A stretch of 64,000 nt of DNA from Cranoglanis bouderius (Eukaryota > Chordata > Actinopteri > Siluriformes > Cranoglanididae): NCBI GenBank assembly GCA_023630585.1, contig CM042560.1, positions 7,969,501 to 8,033,500 on the forward strand, in the 5' to 3' direction. Under the pieces are notes generated by a model. The model was given only the letters and a program-made list of their open reading frames with translations. It did no database searches and was not told the DNA's origin. The position numbers and the translations under genes are program-made. Positions 1-13,300 of the stretch are shown one piece after another (position 1 is the first letter of the stretch; each line of letters starts with the position of its first letter).

Positions 1-1050
1 TATTGAAATAACTGCTTGCAAGTGTTTAAGGTGAGATATAAGTGTAGTCATTGACTGATAATATGATCACTAATTTGTCTTATTGTAAGACCTTTGTTAG
101 CCTTCTTGTTTTATATGACTGTTTTGTTTTATCAAAGGATTATCTTGAACAAAATGTATAGGAATTTTCTGTAAAATGTTTTATGTCTGTCAAGGTATTT
201 TAGAAGCTTGAACTGTATTCTGACATTACACCAGATAACATGGATGTAACTTCACCAAACTGGAATATACACTGGAGTGGGGCTCAGCATGAGGCACAAT
301 AATCCTCCCCCACTCCTCAGACTCGAGGAGTCTGCTTCGCTGTGTGTATCTGGAAATACTACACTAAAGGTGAATCTATGGCACACATTCTTTACACCTC
401 AAGACACAGATGTAACTTCACCAATCTGGAATATACACTGGAGGGGGCTCAGCATGATGCACAATAATCCTCCCCCATTCCTCAGACTCAAGGAGTCTGC
501 TTCGCTATGTGTATCAGTAAAATGTTTTCTTATTCAAATTATTTGAAGGGTTTGTAACAATGAGTTTAAAGCTTTGTAATTGTTTTTGACAGTTGACTGT
601 ATTGAAATAACTGCTTTCAAGTGTTTAAGGTGAGATATAACTGTAGTCATTGACTGATAATATGATCACTAATTTGTCTTATTGTAAGACCTTTGTTAGC
701 CTATTTGTTTTATATGACTGTTTTGTTTTATCAAAGGATTATCTTGAACAAAATGTATAGGAATTTTCTGTAAAATGTTTTATGTCTGTCAAGGTAGTTT
801 AGAAGCTTGAACTGTGTTGTGATATTACACCAGATGACATGGATGTAACTTCACCAAACTGGAATATACACTGGAGTGGGGCTCAGCATGAGGCACAATA
901 ATCCTCCCCCACTCCTCAGACTCGAGGAGTCTGCTTCGCTATGTGTATCTGGAAATACTACACTAACAGTGAATCTATGGCACACATTCTTTACACCACA
1001 TCACGTAGATGTAACTTCACCAACCGAGAATATACACTGGAGTGGGGCTC

Positions 1051-1181
1051 AGCATGAGGCACAATAATCCTCCCCCACTCCTCAGACTCGAGGAGTCGGC
1101 TTCACTCTGTGGCACACATTCTTTACACCTCAAGACACAGATGTAACTTCACCAATCTGGAATATACACTGGATGGGGCTC
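1051..1181. repeat. Example of the short (131 bp) satellite core subunit
   Basis: From one AGCATG word to the next is 131 bp. Compared with the long core, about 35 bp are missing: the part between GTCTGCTTC and TGGCACACATTC that normally holds GGAAATAC and AGTGAATC. The result is the joined phrase CTTCACTCTGTGGCACAC. The same deletion junction recurs in many units (near 1965, 2965, 3695, 4430, 6090, 8150, 9485, 10345, 11970, 13470 and 14965). This indicates one founding deletion that was then amplified. Confidence 0.85.
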
Positions 1182-4100
1182 AGCATGAAGCACAATAATC
1201 CTCCCCCATTCCTCAGACTCAAGGAGTCTGCTTCGCTATGTGTATCTGTGAAATGTTTTCTTATTCAAATTATTTGAAGGGTTTGTATCAATGAGTTTAA
1301 AGCTTTGTAATGGTTTATTACAGTTGAATGTACTGAAATTACTGCTTGCATGTTTTTAAGGTTAAATATAAGTGTAGTCTCTGATTGATAATATGATCAC
1401 TAATTTGTCTGCTTGTAAGACTTTTGTTAGCCTTCTTGTTTTATATGACTGTTTTGTTTTATCAAAGGATTATCTTGAACAAAATGTATAGGAATTTTCC
1501 GTAAAATGATTTATTTCTGTCAAGGTAGTTTAGAAGCTTGAAATGTATTGTGATATTACACCAGATGACATGGATGTAACTTCACCAAACTGGAATATAC
1601 ACTGGAGTGGGGCTCAGCATGAAGCACAATAATCCTCCCCCACTCCTCAGACTCGAGGAGTCTGCTTCAATCTGTGTCACACATTCTTTACACCACATCA
1701 CATGGATATAACTTCACCAACCTTGAATATACACTGGAGTGGGGCTCAGCATGAGGCACAATAATCCTCCCCCACTCCTCAGACTCGAGGAGTCTGCTTC
1801 GCTATGTGCATCTGGAAATACTACACTAACAGTGAATCTATGGCACACATTCTTTACACCACATCACATGGATGTAACTTCACAAACCTAGAATATACAC
1901 TGGAGTGGGGCTCAGCATGAGGCACAATAATCCTCCCCCACTCCTCAGACTCGAGGAGTCTGCTTCACTCTGTGGCACACATTCTTTACACCTCAATTCA
2001 CAGATGTAACTTCACCAATCTGGAATATACACTGGATGGGGCTCAGCATGAAGCACAATAATCCTCCCCCATTCCTCAGACTCAAGGAGTCTGCTTCGCT
2101 ATGTGTATCTGTAAAATGTTTTCTTATTCAAATTATTTGAAGGGTTTGTAACAATGAGTTTAAAGCTTTGTAATGGTTTATGACAGTTGACTGTATTGAA
2201 ATAACTGCTTGCAAGTGTTTAAGGTGAGATATAAGTGTAGTCATTGACTGATAATATGATCACTAATTTGTCTGACTGTAAGACCTTTGTTAGCCTTCTT
2301 GTTTTATATGACTGTTTTGTTTTATCAAAGGATTATCTTGAACAAAATGTATAGGAATTTTCTGTAAAATGATTTATTTCTGTCAAGGTAGTTTAGAAGC
2401 TTGAACTGTGTTGTGATATTACACCAGATGACATAGATGTAACTTCACCAGACTGGAATGTACACTGGAGTGGGGCTCAGCATGAGGCACAATAATCCTC
2501 CCCCACTCCTCAGACTCGAGGAGTCTGCTTCGCTATGTGTATCTGTGAAATGTTTTCTTATTCAAATTATTTGAAGGGTTTGTAACAATGAGTTTAAAGC
2601 TTTGTAATGGTTTATGACATTTGACTGTATTGAAATAACTGCTTGCAAGTGTTTAAGGTGAGATATAAGTGTAGTCATTGACTGATAATCTGATCACTAA
2701 TTTGTCTTATTGTAAGACCTTTGTTAGCCTTCTTGTTTTATATGACTGTTTTGTTTTATCAAAGGATTATCTTGAACAAAATGTATAGGAATTTTCTGTA
2801 AAATGTTTTATGTCTGTCAAGGTATTTTAGAAGCTTGAACTGTATTCTGACATTACACCAGATAACATGGATGTAACTTCACCAGACTGGAATATACACT
2901 GGAGTGGGGCTCAGCATGAGGCACAATAATCCTCCCCCACTCCTCAGACTCGAGGAGTCTGCTTCACTCTGTGGCACACATTCTTTACATCTCAAGACAC
3001 AGATGTAACTTCAACAACCTTGAATATACACTGGAGTGGGGCTAAGCATGAGGCACAATAATCCTCCCCCACTCCTCAGACTCGAGGAGTCTGCTTCGCT
3101 ATGTGTATCTGTGAAATGTTTTCTTATTCAAATTATTTGAAGGGTTTGTAACAATGAGTTTAAAGCTTTGTAATGGTTTATGACAGTTGACTGTATTGAA
3201 ATAACTGCTTGCAAGTGTTTAAGGTGAGATATATGTGTAGTCATTGACTGATAATATGATCACTAATTTGTCTTATTGTAAGACCTTTGTTAGCCTTCTT
3301 GTTTTATATGACTGTTTTGTTTTATCAAAGGATTATCTTGAACAAAATGTATAGGAATTTTCTGTAAAATGTTTTATGTCTGTCAAGGTATTTTAGAAGC
3401 TTGAACTGTATTCTGACATTACACCAGATAACATGGATGTAACTTCACCAAACTGGAATATACACTGGAGTGGGGCTCAGCATGAGGCACAATAATCCTC
3501 CCCCACTCCTCAGACTCGAGGAGTCTGCTTCGCTATGTGTATCTGGAAATACTACACTAAAGGTGAATCTATGGCACACATTCTTTACACAACATGACAT
3601 GGATTTAACTTCACCAACCTGGAATATACACTGGAGTTTGGCTCAGCATGAGGCACAATAATCCTCCCCCACTCCTCAGACTCGAGGAGTCTGCTTCACT
3701 CTGTGGCACACATTCTTTACACCTCAAGACACAGATGTAACTTCACCAATCTGGAATATACACTGGAGGGGGCTCAGCATGATGCACAATAATCCTCCCC
3801 CATTCCTCAGACTCAAGGAGTCTGCTTCGCTATGTGTATCAGTAAAATGTTTTCTTATTCAAATTATTTGAAGGGTTTGTAACAATGAGTTTAAAGCTTT
3901 GTAATTGTTTTTGACAGTTGACTGTATTGAAATAACTGCTTTCAAGTGTTTAAGGTGAGATATAACTGTAGTCATTGACTGATAATATGATCACTAATTT
4001 GTCTTATTGTAAGACCTTTGTTATCCTTCTTGTTTTATATGACTGTTTTGTTTTATCAAAGGATTATCTTGAACAAAATGTATAGGAATTTTCTGTAAAA

Positions 4101-7100
4101 TGTTTTATGTCTGTCAAGGTAGTTTAGAAGCTTGAACTGTATTCTGACATTACACCAGATAACATGGATTTAACTTCACCAAACTGGAATATACACTGGA
4201 GTGGGGCTCAGCATGAGGCACAATAATCCTCCCCCACTCCTCAGACTCGAGGAGTCTGCTTCGCTATGTGTATCTGGAAATACTACACTAACAGTGAATC
4301 TATGGCACACATTCTTTACATCACATCACATGGATGTAACTTCACAAACCTAGAATATACACTGGAGTGGGGCTCAGCATGAGGCACAATAATCCTCCCC
4401 CACTCCTCAGACTCGAGGAGTCTGCTTCATTCTGTGGCACACATTCTTTACACCTCAAGACACAGATGTAACTTCACCAATCTGGAATATACACTGGATG
4501 GGGCTCAGCATGAAGCACAATAATCCTCCCCCATTCCTCAGACTCAAGGAGTCTGCTTCGCTATGTGTATCTGTGAAATGTTTTCTTATTCAAATTATTT
4601 GAAGGGTTTGTAACAATGAGTTTAAAGCTTTGTAATGGTTTATGACAGTTGACTGTATTGAAATAACTGCTTGCAAGTGTTTAAGGTGAGATATAAGTGT
4701 AGTCATTGACTGATAATATGATCACTAATTTGCCTGATTGTAAGACCTTTGTTAGCCTTCTTGTTTTATATGACTGTTTTGTTTTATACAAGGATTATCT
4801 TGAACAAAATGTATAGGAATTTTCTGTAAAATGTTTTATGTCTGTCAAGGTAGTTTAGAAGCTTGAACTGTATTGTGATATTACACCAGATGACATGGAG
4901 GTAACTTCACCAAACTGGAATGTACACTGGAGCGTGGCTCAGCATGAGGCACAATAATCCTCCCCCACTCCTCAGACTCGAGGAGTCTGCTTCGCTATGT
5001 GTATCTGGAAATACTACACTAACAGTGAATCTTGGCACACATTCTTTACACCACATGACATGGATTTAACTTCACCAAACTGGAATATACACTGGAGTGG
5101 GGCTCAGCATGAGGCACAATAATCCTCCCCCACTCCTCAGACTCAAAGAGTCTTATTTGCTATGTGTATCTGTGAAATGTTTTCTTATTCAAATTATTTG
5201 AAGAGTTTGTAACAATGAGTTTAAAGCTTTGTAATATTTTATTACAGTTGAATGTACTGAAATTACTGCTTGCATGTTTTTAAGGTTAAATATAAGTGTA
5301 TCCTCTGATTGATAATATGATCACTAATTTCTCTGCTAGTAAGACTTTTGTTAGCCTATTTGTTTTATATGACTGTTTTGTTTTATCAAAGGATTATCCT
5401 GAACAAAATGTATAGGAATTTTCTGTAAAGTGTTTTATGTCTGTCAAGGTAGTTTAGAAGCATGAACTGTGTTGTGATATTACACCAGATGACATGGATG
5501 TAACTTCACCAACCTGGAATATACACTGGAGTGGGGCTCAGCATGAGGCACAATAATCCTCCCCCACTCCTCAGACTCGAGGAGTCTGCTTCACTATGTG
5601 TATCTGGAAATACTACACTAACAGTGAATCTATGGCACACATTCTTTACACCACATCACATGGATGTTACTTCACCAACCTAGAATATACACTGGAGTGG
5701 GGCTCAGCATGGGGCACAATAATCCTCCCCCACTCCTCAGACTCGAGGAGTCTGCTTCACTATGTGTATGTGGAAATACTTTACTAAAAGCAAATCTATG
5801 GCACACATTCTTTACACTACATCACATGGATGTAACTTCACCAACCTGGAATATACACTGGAGTGGGGCTCAGCACGAGGCACAATAATCCTCCCCCACT
5901 CCTCAGACTCGAGGAGTCTGCTTCGCTATGTGTATCTGGAAATACTACACTAACAGTGAATCTATGGCACACATTCTTTACACCACATCACATGGATGTA
6001 ACTTCACCAACCTGGAATATACACTGGAGTGGGGCTCAGCATGAGGCACAATAATCCTCACCCACTCCTCAGACTCGAGGAGTCTGCTTCACTCTGTGGC
6101 ACACATTCTTTACACCTCAATACACAGATGTAACTTCACCAATCTGGAATATACACTGGAGGGGGCTCAGCATGATGCACAATAATCCTCCCCCATTCCT
6201 CAGACTCAAGGAGTCTGCTTCGCTATGTGTATCTGTAAAATGTTTTCTTATTCAAATTATTTGAAGGGTTTGTACCAATGAGTTTAAAGCTTTGTAATGG
6301 TTTATGACAGTTGACTGTATTGAAATAACTGCTTGCAAGTGTTTAAGGTGAGATATAAGTGTAGTCATTGACTGATAATATGATCACTAATTTGTCTTAT
6401 TGTAAGACCTTTGTTAGCCTTCTTGTTTTATATGACTGTTTTGTTTTATCAAAGGATTATCTTGAACAAAATGTATAGGAATTTTCTGTAAAATGTTTTA
6501 TGTCTGTCAAGGTAGTTTAGAAGCTTGAACTGTGTTGTGATATTACACCAGATGACATGGATGTAACTTCACCAAACTGGAATATACACTGGAGTGGGGC
6601 TCAGCATGAGGCACAATAATCCTCCCCCACTCCTCAGACTCGAGGAGTCTGCTTCGCTGTGTGTATCTGGAAATACTACACTATAGGTGAATCTATGGCA
6701 CACATTCTTTACACCACATGACATGGATTTAACTTCACCAACCTGGAATATACACTGGAGTTTGGCTTAGCATGAGGCACAATAATCCTCCCCCACTCCT
6801 CAGACTCAAAGAGTCTTATTTGCTATGTGTATCTGTGAAATGTTTTCTTATTCAAATTATTTGAAGGGTTTGTAACAATGAGTTTAAAGCTTTGTAATGG
6901 TTTATTACAGTTGAATGTACTGAAATTACTGCTTGCATGTTTTTAAGGTTAAATATAAGTGTAGTCACTGATTGATAATATGATCACTAATTTGTCTGCT
7001 TGTAAGACTTTTGTTAGCCTATTTGTTTTATTTGACTGTTTTATTTCATCAAAGGATTATCCTGAACAAAATGTATAGGAATTTTCTGTAAAATGTTTTA

Positions 7101-7156
7101 TGTCTGTCAAGGTAGTTTAGAAGCTTGAACTGTGTTGTGATATTACACCAGATGAC

Positions 7157-7322
7157 ATGGATGTAACTTCACCAAACTGGAATATACACTGGAGTGGGGC
7201 TCAGCATGAGGCACAATAATCCTCCCCCACTCCTCAGACTCGAGGAGTCTGCTTCACTGTGTGTATGTGGAAATACTTTACTAAAAGCAAATCTATGGCA
7301 CACATTCTTTACACTACATCAC
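7157..7322. repeat. Example of the long (166 bp) satellite core subunit
   Basis: This is one complete long core. It runs from the phrase CATGGATGTAACTTCACC to the same phrase one period later. It contains the CTCGAG-centred inverted repeat and the segment with GGAAATAC, which the short (131 bp) subunit lacks. Adjacent long cores here are exactly one period apart, as shown by the agcatg words near 7202 and 7368. Because 166 is not a multiple of 3, reading frame rotates between neighbours, which argues against coding selection. Confidence 0.9.
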
Positions 7323-10300
7323 ATGGATGTAACTTCACCAAACTGGAATATACACTGGAGTGGGGCTCAGCATGAGGCACAATAATCCTCCCCCACTCCT
7401 CAGACTCGAGGAGTCTGCTTCACTATGTGTATGTGGAAATACTTTACTAAAAGCAAATCTATGGCACACATTCTTTACACTACATCACATGGATGTAACT
7501 TCACCAATCTGGAATATGCACTGGATGGGGCTCAGCATGAAGCACAATAATCCTCCCCCATTCCTCAGACTCAAGGAGTCTGCTTCGCTATGTGTATCTG
7601 TGAAATGTTTTCTTATTCAAATTATTTGAAGGGTTTGTAACAATGAGTTTAAAGCTTTGTAATGGTTTATTACAGTTGAATGTACTGAAATTACTGCTTG
7701 CATGTTTTTAAGGTTAAATATAAGTGTAGTCTCTGATTGATAATATGATCACTAATTTGTCTGCTTGTAAGACTTTTGTTAGCCTTCTTGTTTTATGTGA
7801 CTGTTTTGTTTTATCAAAGGATTATCTTGAACAAAATGTATAGGAATTTTCCGTAAAATGATTTATTTCTGTCAAGGTAGTTTAGAAGCTTGAACTGTAT
7901 TGTGATATTACACCAGATGACATGGATGTAACTTCACCAAACTGGAATATACACTGGAGTGGGGCTCAGCATGAGGCACAATAATGCTCCCCCACTCCTC
8001 CGACTCGAGGAGTCTGCTTCACTCTGTGGCACACATTCTTTGCACCACATGACATGGATATAACTTCACCAACCTTGAATATACACTGGAGTGGGGCTCA
8101 GCATGAGGCACAATAATCCTCCCCCACTCCTCAGACTCGAGGAGTCTGCTTCACTCTGTGGCACACATTCTTTACACCTCAAGACACAGATGTAACTTCA
8201 CCAATATGGAATATACACTGGAGGGGGCTCAGCATGAAGCACAATAATCCTCCCCCATTCCTCAGACTCAAGGAGTCTGCTTCGCTATGTGTATCTGTAA
8301 AATGTTTTCTTATTCAAATTATTTGAAGGGTTTGTAACAATGAGTTTAAAGCTTTGTAATGGTTTATGACAGTTGACTGTATTGAAATAACTGCTTGCAA
8401 GTGTTTAAGGTGAGATATAAGTGTAGTCCTTGACTGATAATATGATCACTAATTTGTCTTATTGTAAGACCTTTGTTAGCCTTCTTGTTTTATATGACTG
8501 TTTTGTTTTATACAAGGATTATCTTGAACAAAATGTATAGGAATTTTCTGTAAAATGCTTTATGTCTGTCAAGGTAGTTTAGAAGCTTGAACTGTGTTGT
8601 GATATTACACCAGATGACATGGATGTAACTTCACCAAACTGGAATATACACTGGAGTGGGGCTCAGCAGGAGGCACAATAATCCTCCCCCACTCCTCAGA
8701 CTCTAGGAGTCTCCTTCGCTATGTGGATCTGTGAAATGTTTTCTTATTCAAATTATTTGAAGGGTTTGTAACAATGAGTTTAAAGCTTTGTAATGGTTTA
8801 TGTCAGTTGACTGTATTGAAATAACTGCTTGCAAGTGTTTAAGGTGAGATATAAGTGTAGTCGTTGACTGATAATATGATCACTAATTTGTCTTATTGTA
8901 AGACCTTTGTTAGCCTTCTTGTTTTATATGACTGTTTTGTTTTATCAAAGGATTATCTTGAACAAAATGTATAGGAATCTTCTGTAAAATGTTTTATGTC
9001 TGTCAAGGTATTTTAGAAGCTTGAACTGTATTCTGACATTACACCAGATAACATGGATGTAACTTCACCAAACTGGAATATACACTGGAGTGGGGCTCAG
9101 CATGAGGCACAATAATCCTCCCCCACTCCTCAGACTCGAGGAGTCTGCTTCACTATGTGTATGTGGAAATACTTTACTAAAAGCAAATCTATGGCACACA
9201 TTCTTTACACTACATCACATGGATGTAACTTCACCAACCTGGAATATACACTGGAGTGGGGCTCAGCATGAGGCACAATAATCCTCTCCCACTCCTCAGA
9301 CTCGAGGAGTCTGCTTCGCTATGTGTATCTGGAAATACTACACTAACAGTGAATCTATGGCACACATTCTTTACACCACATCACATAGATGTAACTTCAC
9401 CAACCTAGAATATACACTGGAGTGGGGCTCAGCATGAGGCACAATAATCCTCCCCCACTCCTCAGACTCGAGGAGTCTGCTTCACTCTGTGGCACACATT
9501 CTTTACACCTCAAGACACAGATGTAACTTCACCAATCTGGAATATGCACTGGATGGGGCTCAGCATGAAGCACAATAATCCTCCCCCATTCCTCAGACTC
9601 AAGGAGTCTGCTTCGCTATGTGTATCTGTGAAATGTTTTCTTATTCAAATTATTTGAAGGGTTTGTAACAATGAGTTTAAAGCTTTGTAATGGTTTATTA
9701 CAGTTGAATGTACTGAAATTACTGCTTGCATGTTTTTAAGGTTAAATATAAGTGTAGTCTCTGATTGATAATATGATCACTAATTTGTCTGCTTGTAAGA
9801 CTTTTGTTAGCCTTCTTGTTTTATATGACTGTTTTGTTTTATCAAAGGATTATCTTGAACAAAATGTATAGGAATTTTCCGTAAAATGATTTATTTCTGT
9901 CAAGGTAGTTTAGAAGCTTGAACTGTATTGTGATATTACACCAGATGACATGGATGTAACTTCACCAAACTGGAATATACACTGGAGTGGGGCTCAGCAT
10001 GAGGCACAATAATGCTCCCCCACTCCTCCGACTCGAGGAGTCTGCTTCACTCTGTGGCACACATTCTTTACACCACATGACATGGATATAACTTCACCAA
10101 CCTTGAATATACACTGGAGTGGGGCTCAGCATGAGGCACAATAATCCTCCCCCACTCCTCAGACTCGAGGAGTCTGCTTCGCTATGTGTATCTGGAAATA
10201 CTACACTAACAGTGAATCTATGGCACACATTCTTTACACCACATCACATGGATGTAACTTCACCAACCTGGTATATACACTGGAGTGGGGCTCAGCATGA

Positions 10301-13300
10301 GGCACAATATTCCTCCCCCACTCCTCAGACTCGAGGAGTCTGCTTCACTCTGTGGCACACATTCTTTACACCTCAAGACACAGATGTAACTTCACCAATA
10401 TGGAATATACACTGGAGGGGGCTCAGCATGAAGCACAATAATCCTCCCCCATTCCTCAGACTCAAGGAGTCTGCTTCGCTATGTGTATCTGTAAAATGTT
10501 TTCTTATTCAAATTATTTGAAGGGTTTGTAACAATGAGTTTAAAGCTTTGTAATGGTTTATGACAGTTGACTGTATTGAAATAACTGCTTGCAAGTGTTT
10601 AAGGTGAGATATAAGTGTAGTCATTGACTGATAATATGATCACTAATTTGTCTTATTGTAAGACCTTTGTTAGCCTTCTTGTTTTATATGACTGTTTTGT
10701 TTTATTCAAGGATTATCTTGAACAAAATGTATAGGAATTTTCTGTAAAATGATTTATTTCTGTCAAGGTAGTTTAGAAGCTTGAACTGTATTGTGATATT
10801 ACACCAGATGACATGGATGTAACTTCACCAAACTGGAATATACACTGGAGTGGGGCTCAGCATGAGGCACAATAATGCTCCCCCACTCCTCCGACTCGAG
10901 GAGTCTGCTTCACTCTGTGGCACACATTCTTTACACCACATGACATGGATATAACTTCACCAACCTTGAATATACACTGGAGTGGGGCTCAGCATGAGGC
11001 ACAATAATCCTCCCCCACTCCTCAGACTCGAGGAGTCTGCTTCGCTATGTGTATCTGGAAATACTACACTAACAGTGAATCTTGGCACACATTCTTTACA
11101 CCACAAGACACGGATGTATCTTCACCAAACTGGAATATACACTGGAGTGGGGCTCAGCATGAGGCACAATAATCCTCCCCCACTCCTCAGACTCGAGGAG
11201 TCTGCTTCGCTGTGTGTATCTGGAAATACTACACTAAAGGTGAATCTATGGCACACATTCTTTACACCACATGACATGGATTTAACTTCACCAACCTGGA
11301 ATATACACTGGAGTTTTGCTCAGCATGAGGCACAATAATCCTCCCCCACTCCTCAGACTCAAAGAGTCTTATTTGCTATGTGTATCTGTGAAATGTTTTC
11401 TTATTCAAATTATTTGAAGGGTTTGTAACAATGAGTTCAAAGCTTTGTAATGGTTTATTACAGTTGAATGTACTGAAATTACTGCTTGCATGTTTTTAAG
11501 GTTAAATATAAGTGTAGTCTCTGATTGATAATATGATTACTAATTTGTCTGCTTGTAAGACTTTTGTTAGCCTATTTGTTTTATATGACTGTTTTGTTTT
11601 ATCAAAGGATTATCTTGAGCAAAATGTATAGGAATTTTCTGTAAAATGATTTATTTCTGTCAAGGTAGTTTAGAAGCTTGAACTGTATTGTGATATTACA
11701 CCAGATGACATGGATGTAACTTCACCAACCTGGAATATACACTGGAGTGGGGCTCAGCATGAGGCACAATAATCCTCCCCCACTCCTCAGACTCGAGGAG
11801 TCTGCTTCGCTATGTGTATCTGGAAATACTTCACTAACAGTGAATCTATGGCACACATTCTTTACACCACATCACATGGATGTAACTTCACCAACCTGGA
11901 ATATACACTGGAGTTGGGCTCAGCATGAGGCACGATAATCCTCCCCCACTCCTCAGACTCGAGGAGTCTGCTTCACTCTGTGGCACACATTCTTTACACC
12001 TCAAGACACAGATGTAACTTCACCAATCTGGAATATACACTGGATGGGGCTCAGCATGAAGCATAATAATCCTCCCCCATTCCTCAGTCTCAAGGAGTCT
12101 GCTTCGCTATGTGTATCTGTGAAATGTTTTCTTATTCAAATTATTTGAAGGTTTGTAACAATGAGTTTAAAGCTTTGTAATGGTTTATGACAGTTGACTG
12201 TATTGAAATAACTGCTTGCAAGTGTTTAAGGTGAGATATAAGTGTAGTCATTGACTGATAATATGATCACTAATTTGTCTTATTGTAAGACCTTTGTTAG
12301 CCTTCTTGTTTTATATGACTGTTTTGTTTTATCAAAGGATTATCTTGAGCAAAATGTATAGGAATTTTCTGTAAAATGATTTATTTCTGTCAAGGTAGTT
12401 TAGAAGCTTGATCTGTATTGTGATATTACACCAGATGACATGGATGTAACTTCACCAAACTGGAATGTACACTGGAGTGGGGCTCAGCATGAGGCACAAT
12501 AATCCTCCCCCACTCCTCAGACTCGAGGAGTCTGCTTCGCTATGTGTATCTGGAAATACTACACTAAAGGTGAATCTTGGCACACATTCTTTACACCACA
12601 AGACACGGATGTAACTTCACCAAACTGGAATATACACTGGAGTGGGGCTCAGCATGAGGCACAATAATCCTCCCCCACTCCTCAGACTCAAAGAGTCGTA
12701 TTTGCTATGTGTATCTGTGAAATGTTTTCTTATTCAAATTATTTGAAGGGTTTGTAACAATGAGTTTAAAGCTTTGTAATGGTTTATTACATTTGAATGT
12801 ACTGAAATTACTGCTTGCATTTTTTTAAGGTTAAATATAAGTGTAGTCACTGATTGATTATATGATCACTAATTTATCTGCTTGTAAGACTTTTGTTAGC
12901 CTATTTGTTTTATATGACTGTTTTGTTTTATCAAAGGATTATCCTGAACAAAATGTATAGGAATTTTCTGTAAAATGTTTTATGTCTGTCAAGGTAGTTT
13001 AGAAGCTTGAACTGTGTTGTGATATTACACCAGATGACATGGATGTAACTTCACCAAACTGGAATATACACTGGAGTGGGGCTCAGCATGAGGCACAATA
13101 ATCCTCCCCCACTCCTCAGACTCGAGGAGTCTGCTTCACTATGTGTATGTGGAAATACTTTACTAAAAGCAAATCTATGGCACACATTCTTTACACTACA
13201 TCACATGGATGTAACTTCACCAACCTAGAATATACACTGGAGTGGGGCTCAGCATGAGGCACAATAATCCTCCCCCACTCCTCAGACTCGAGGAGTCTGC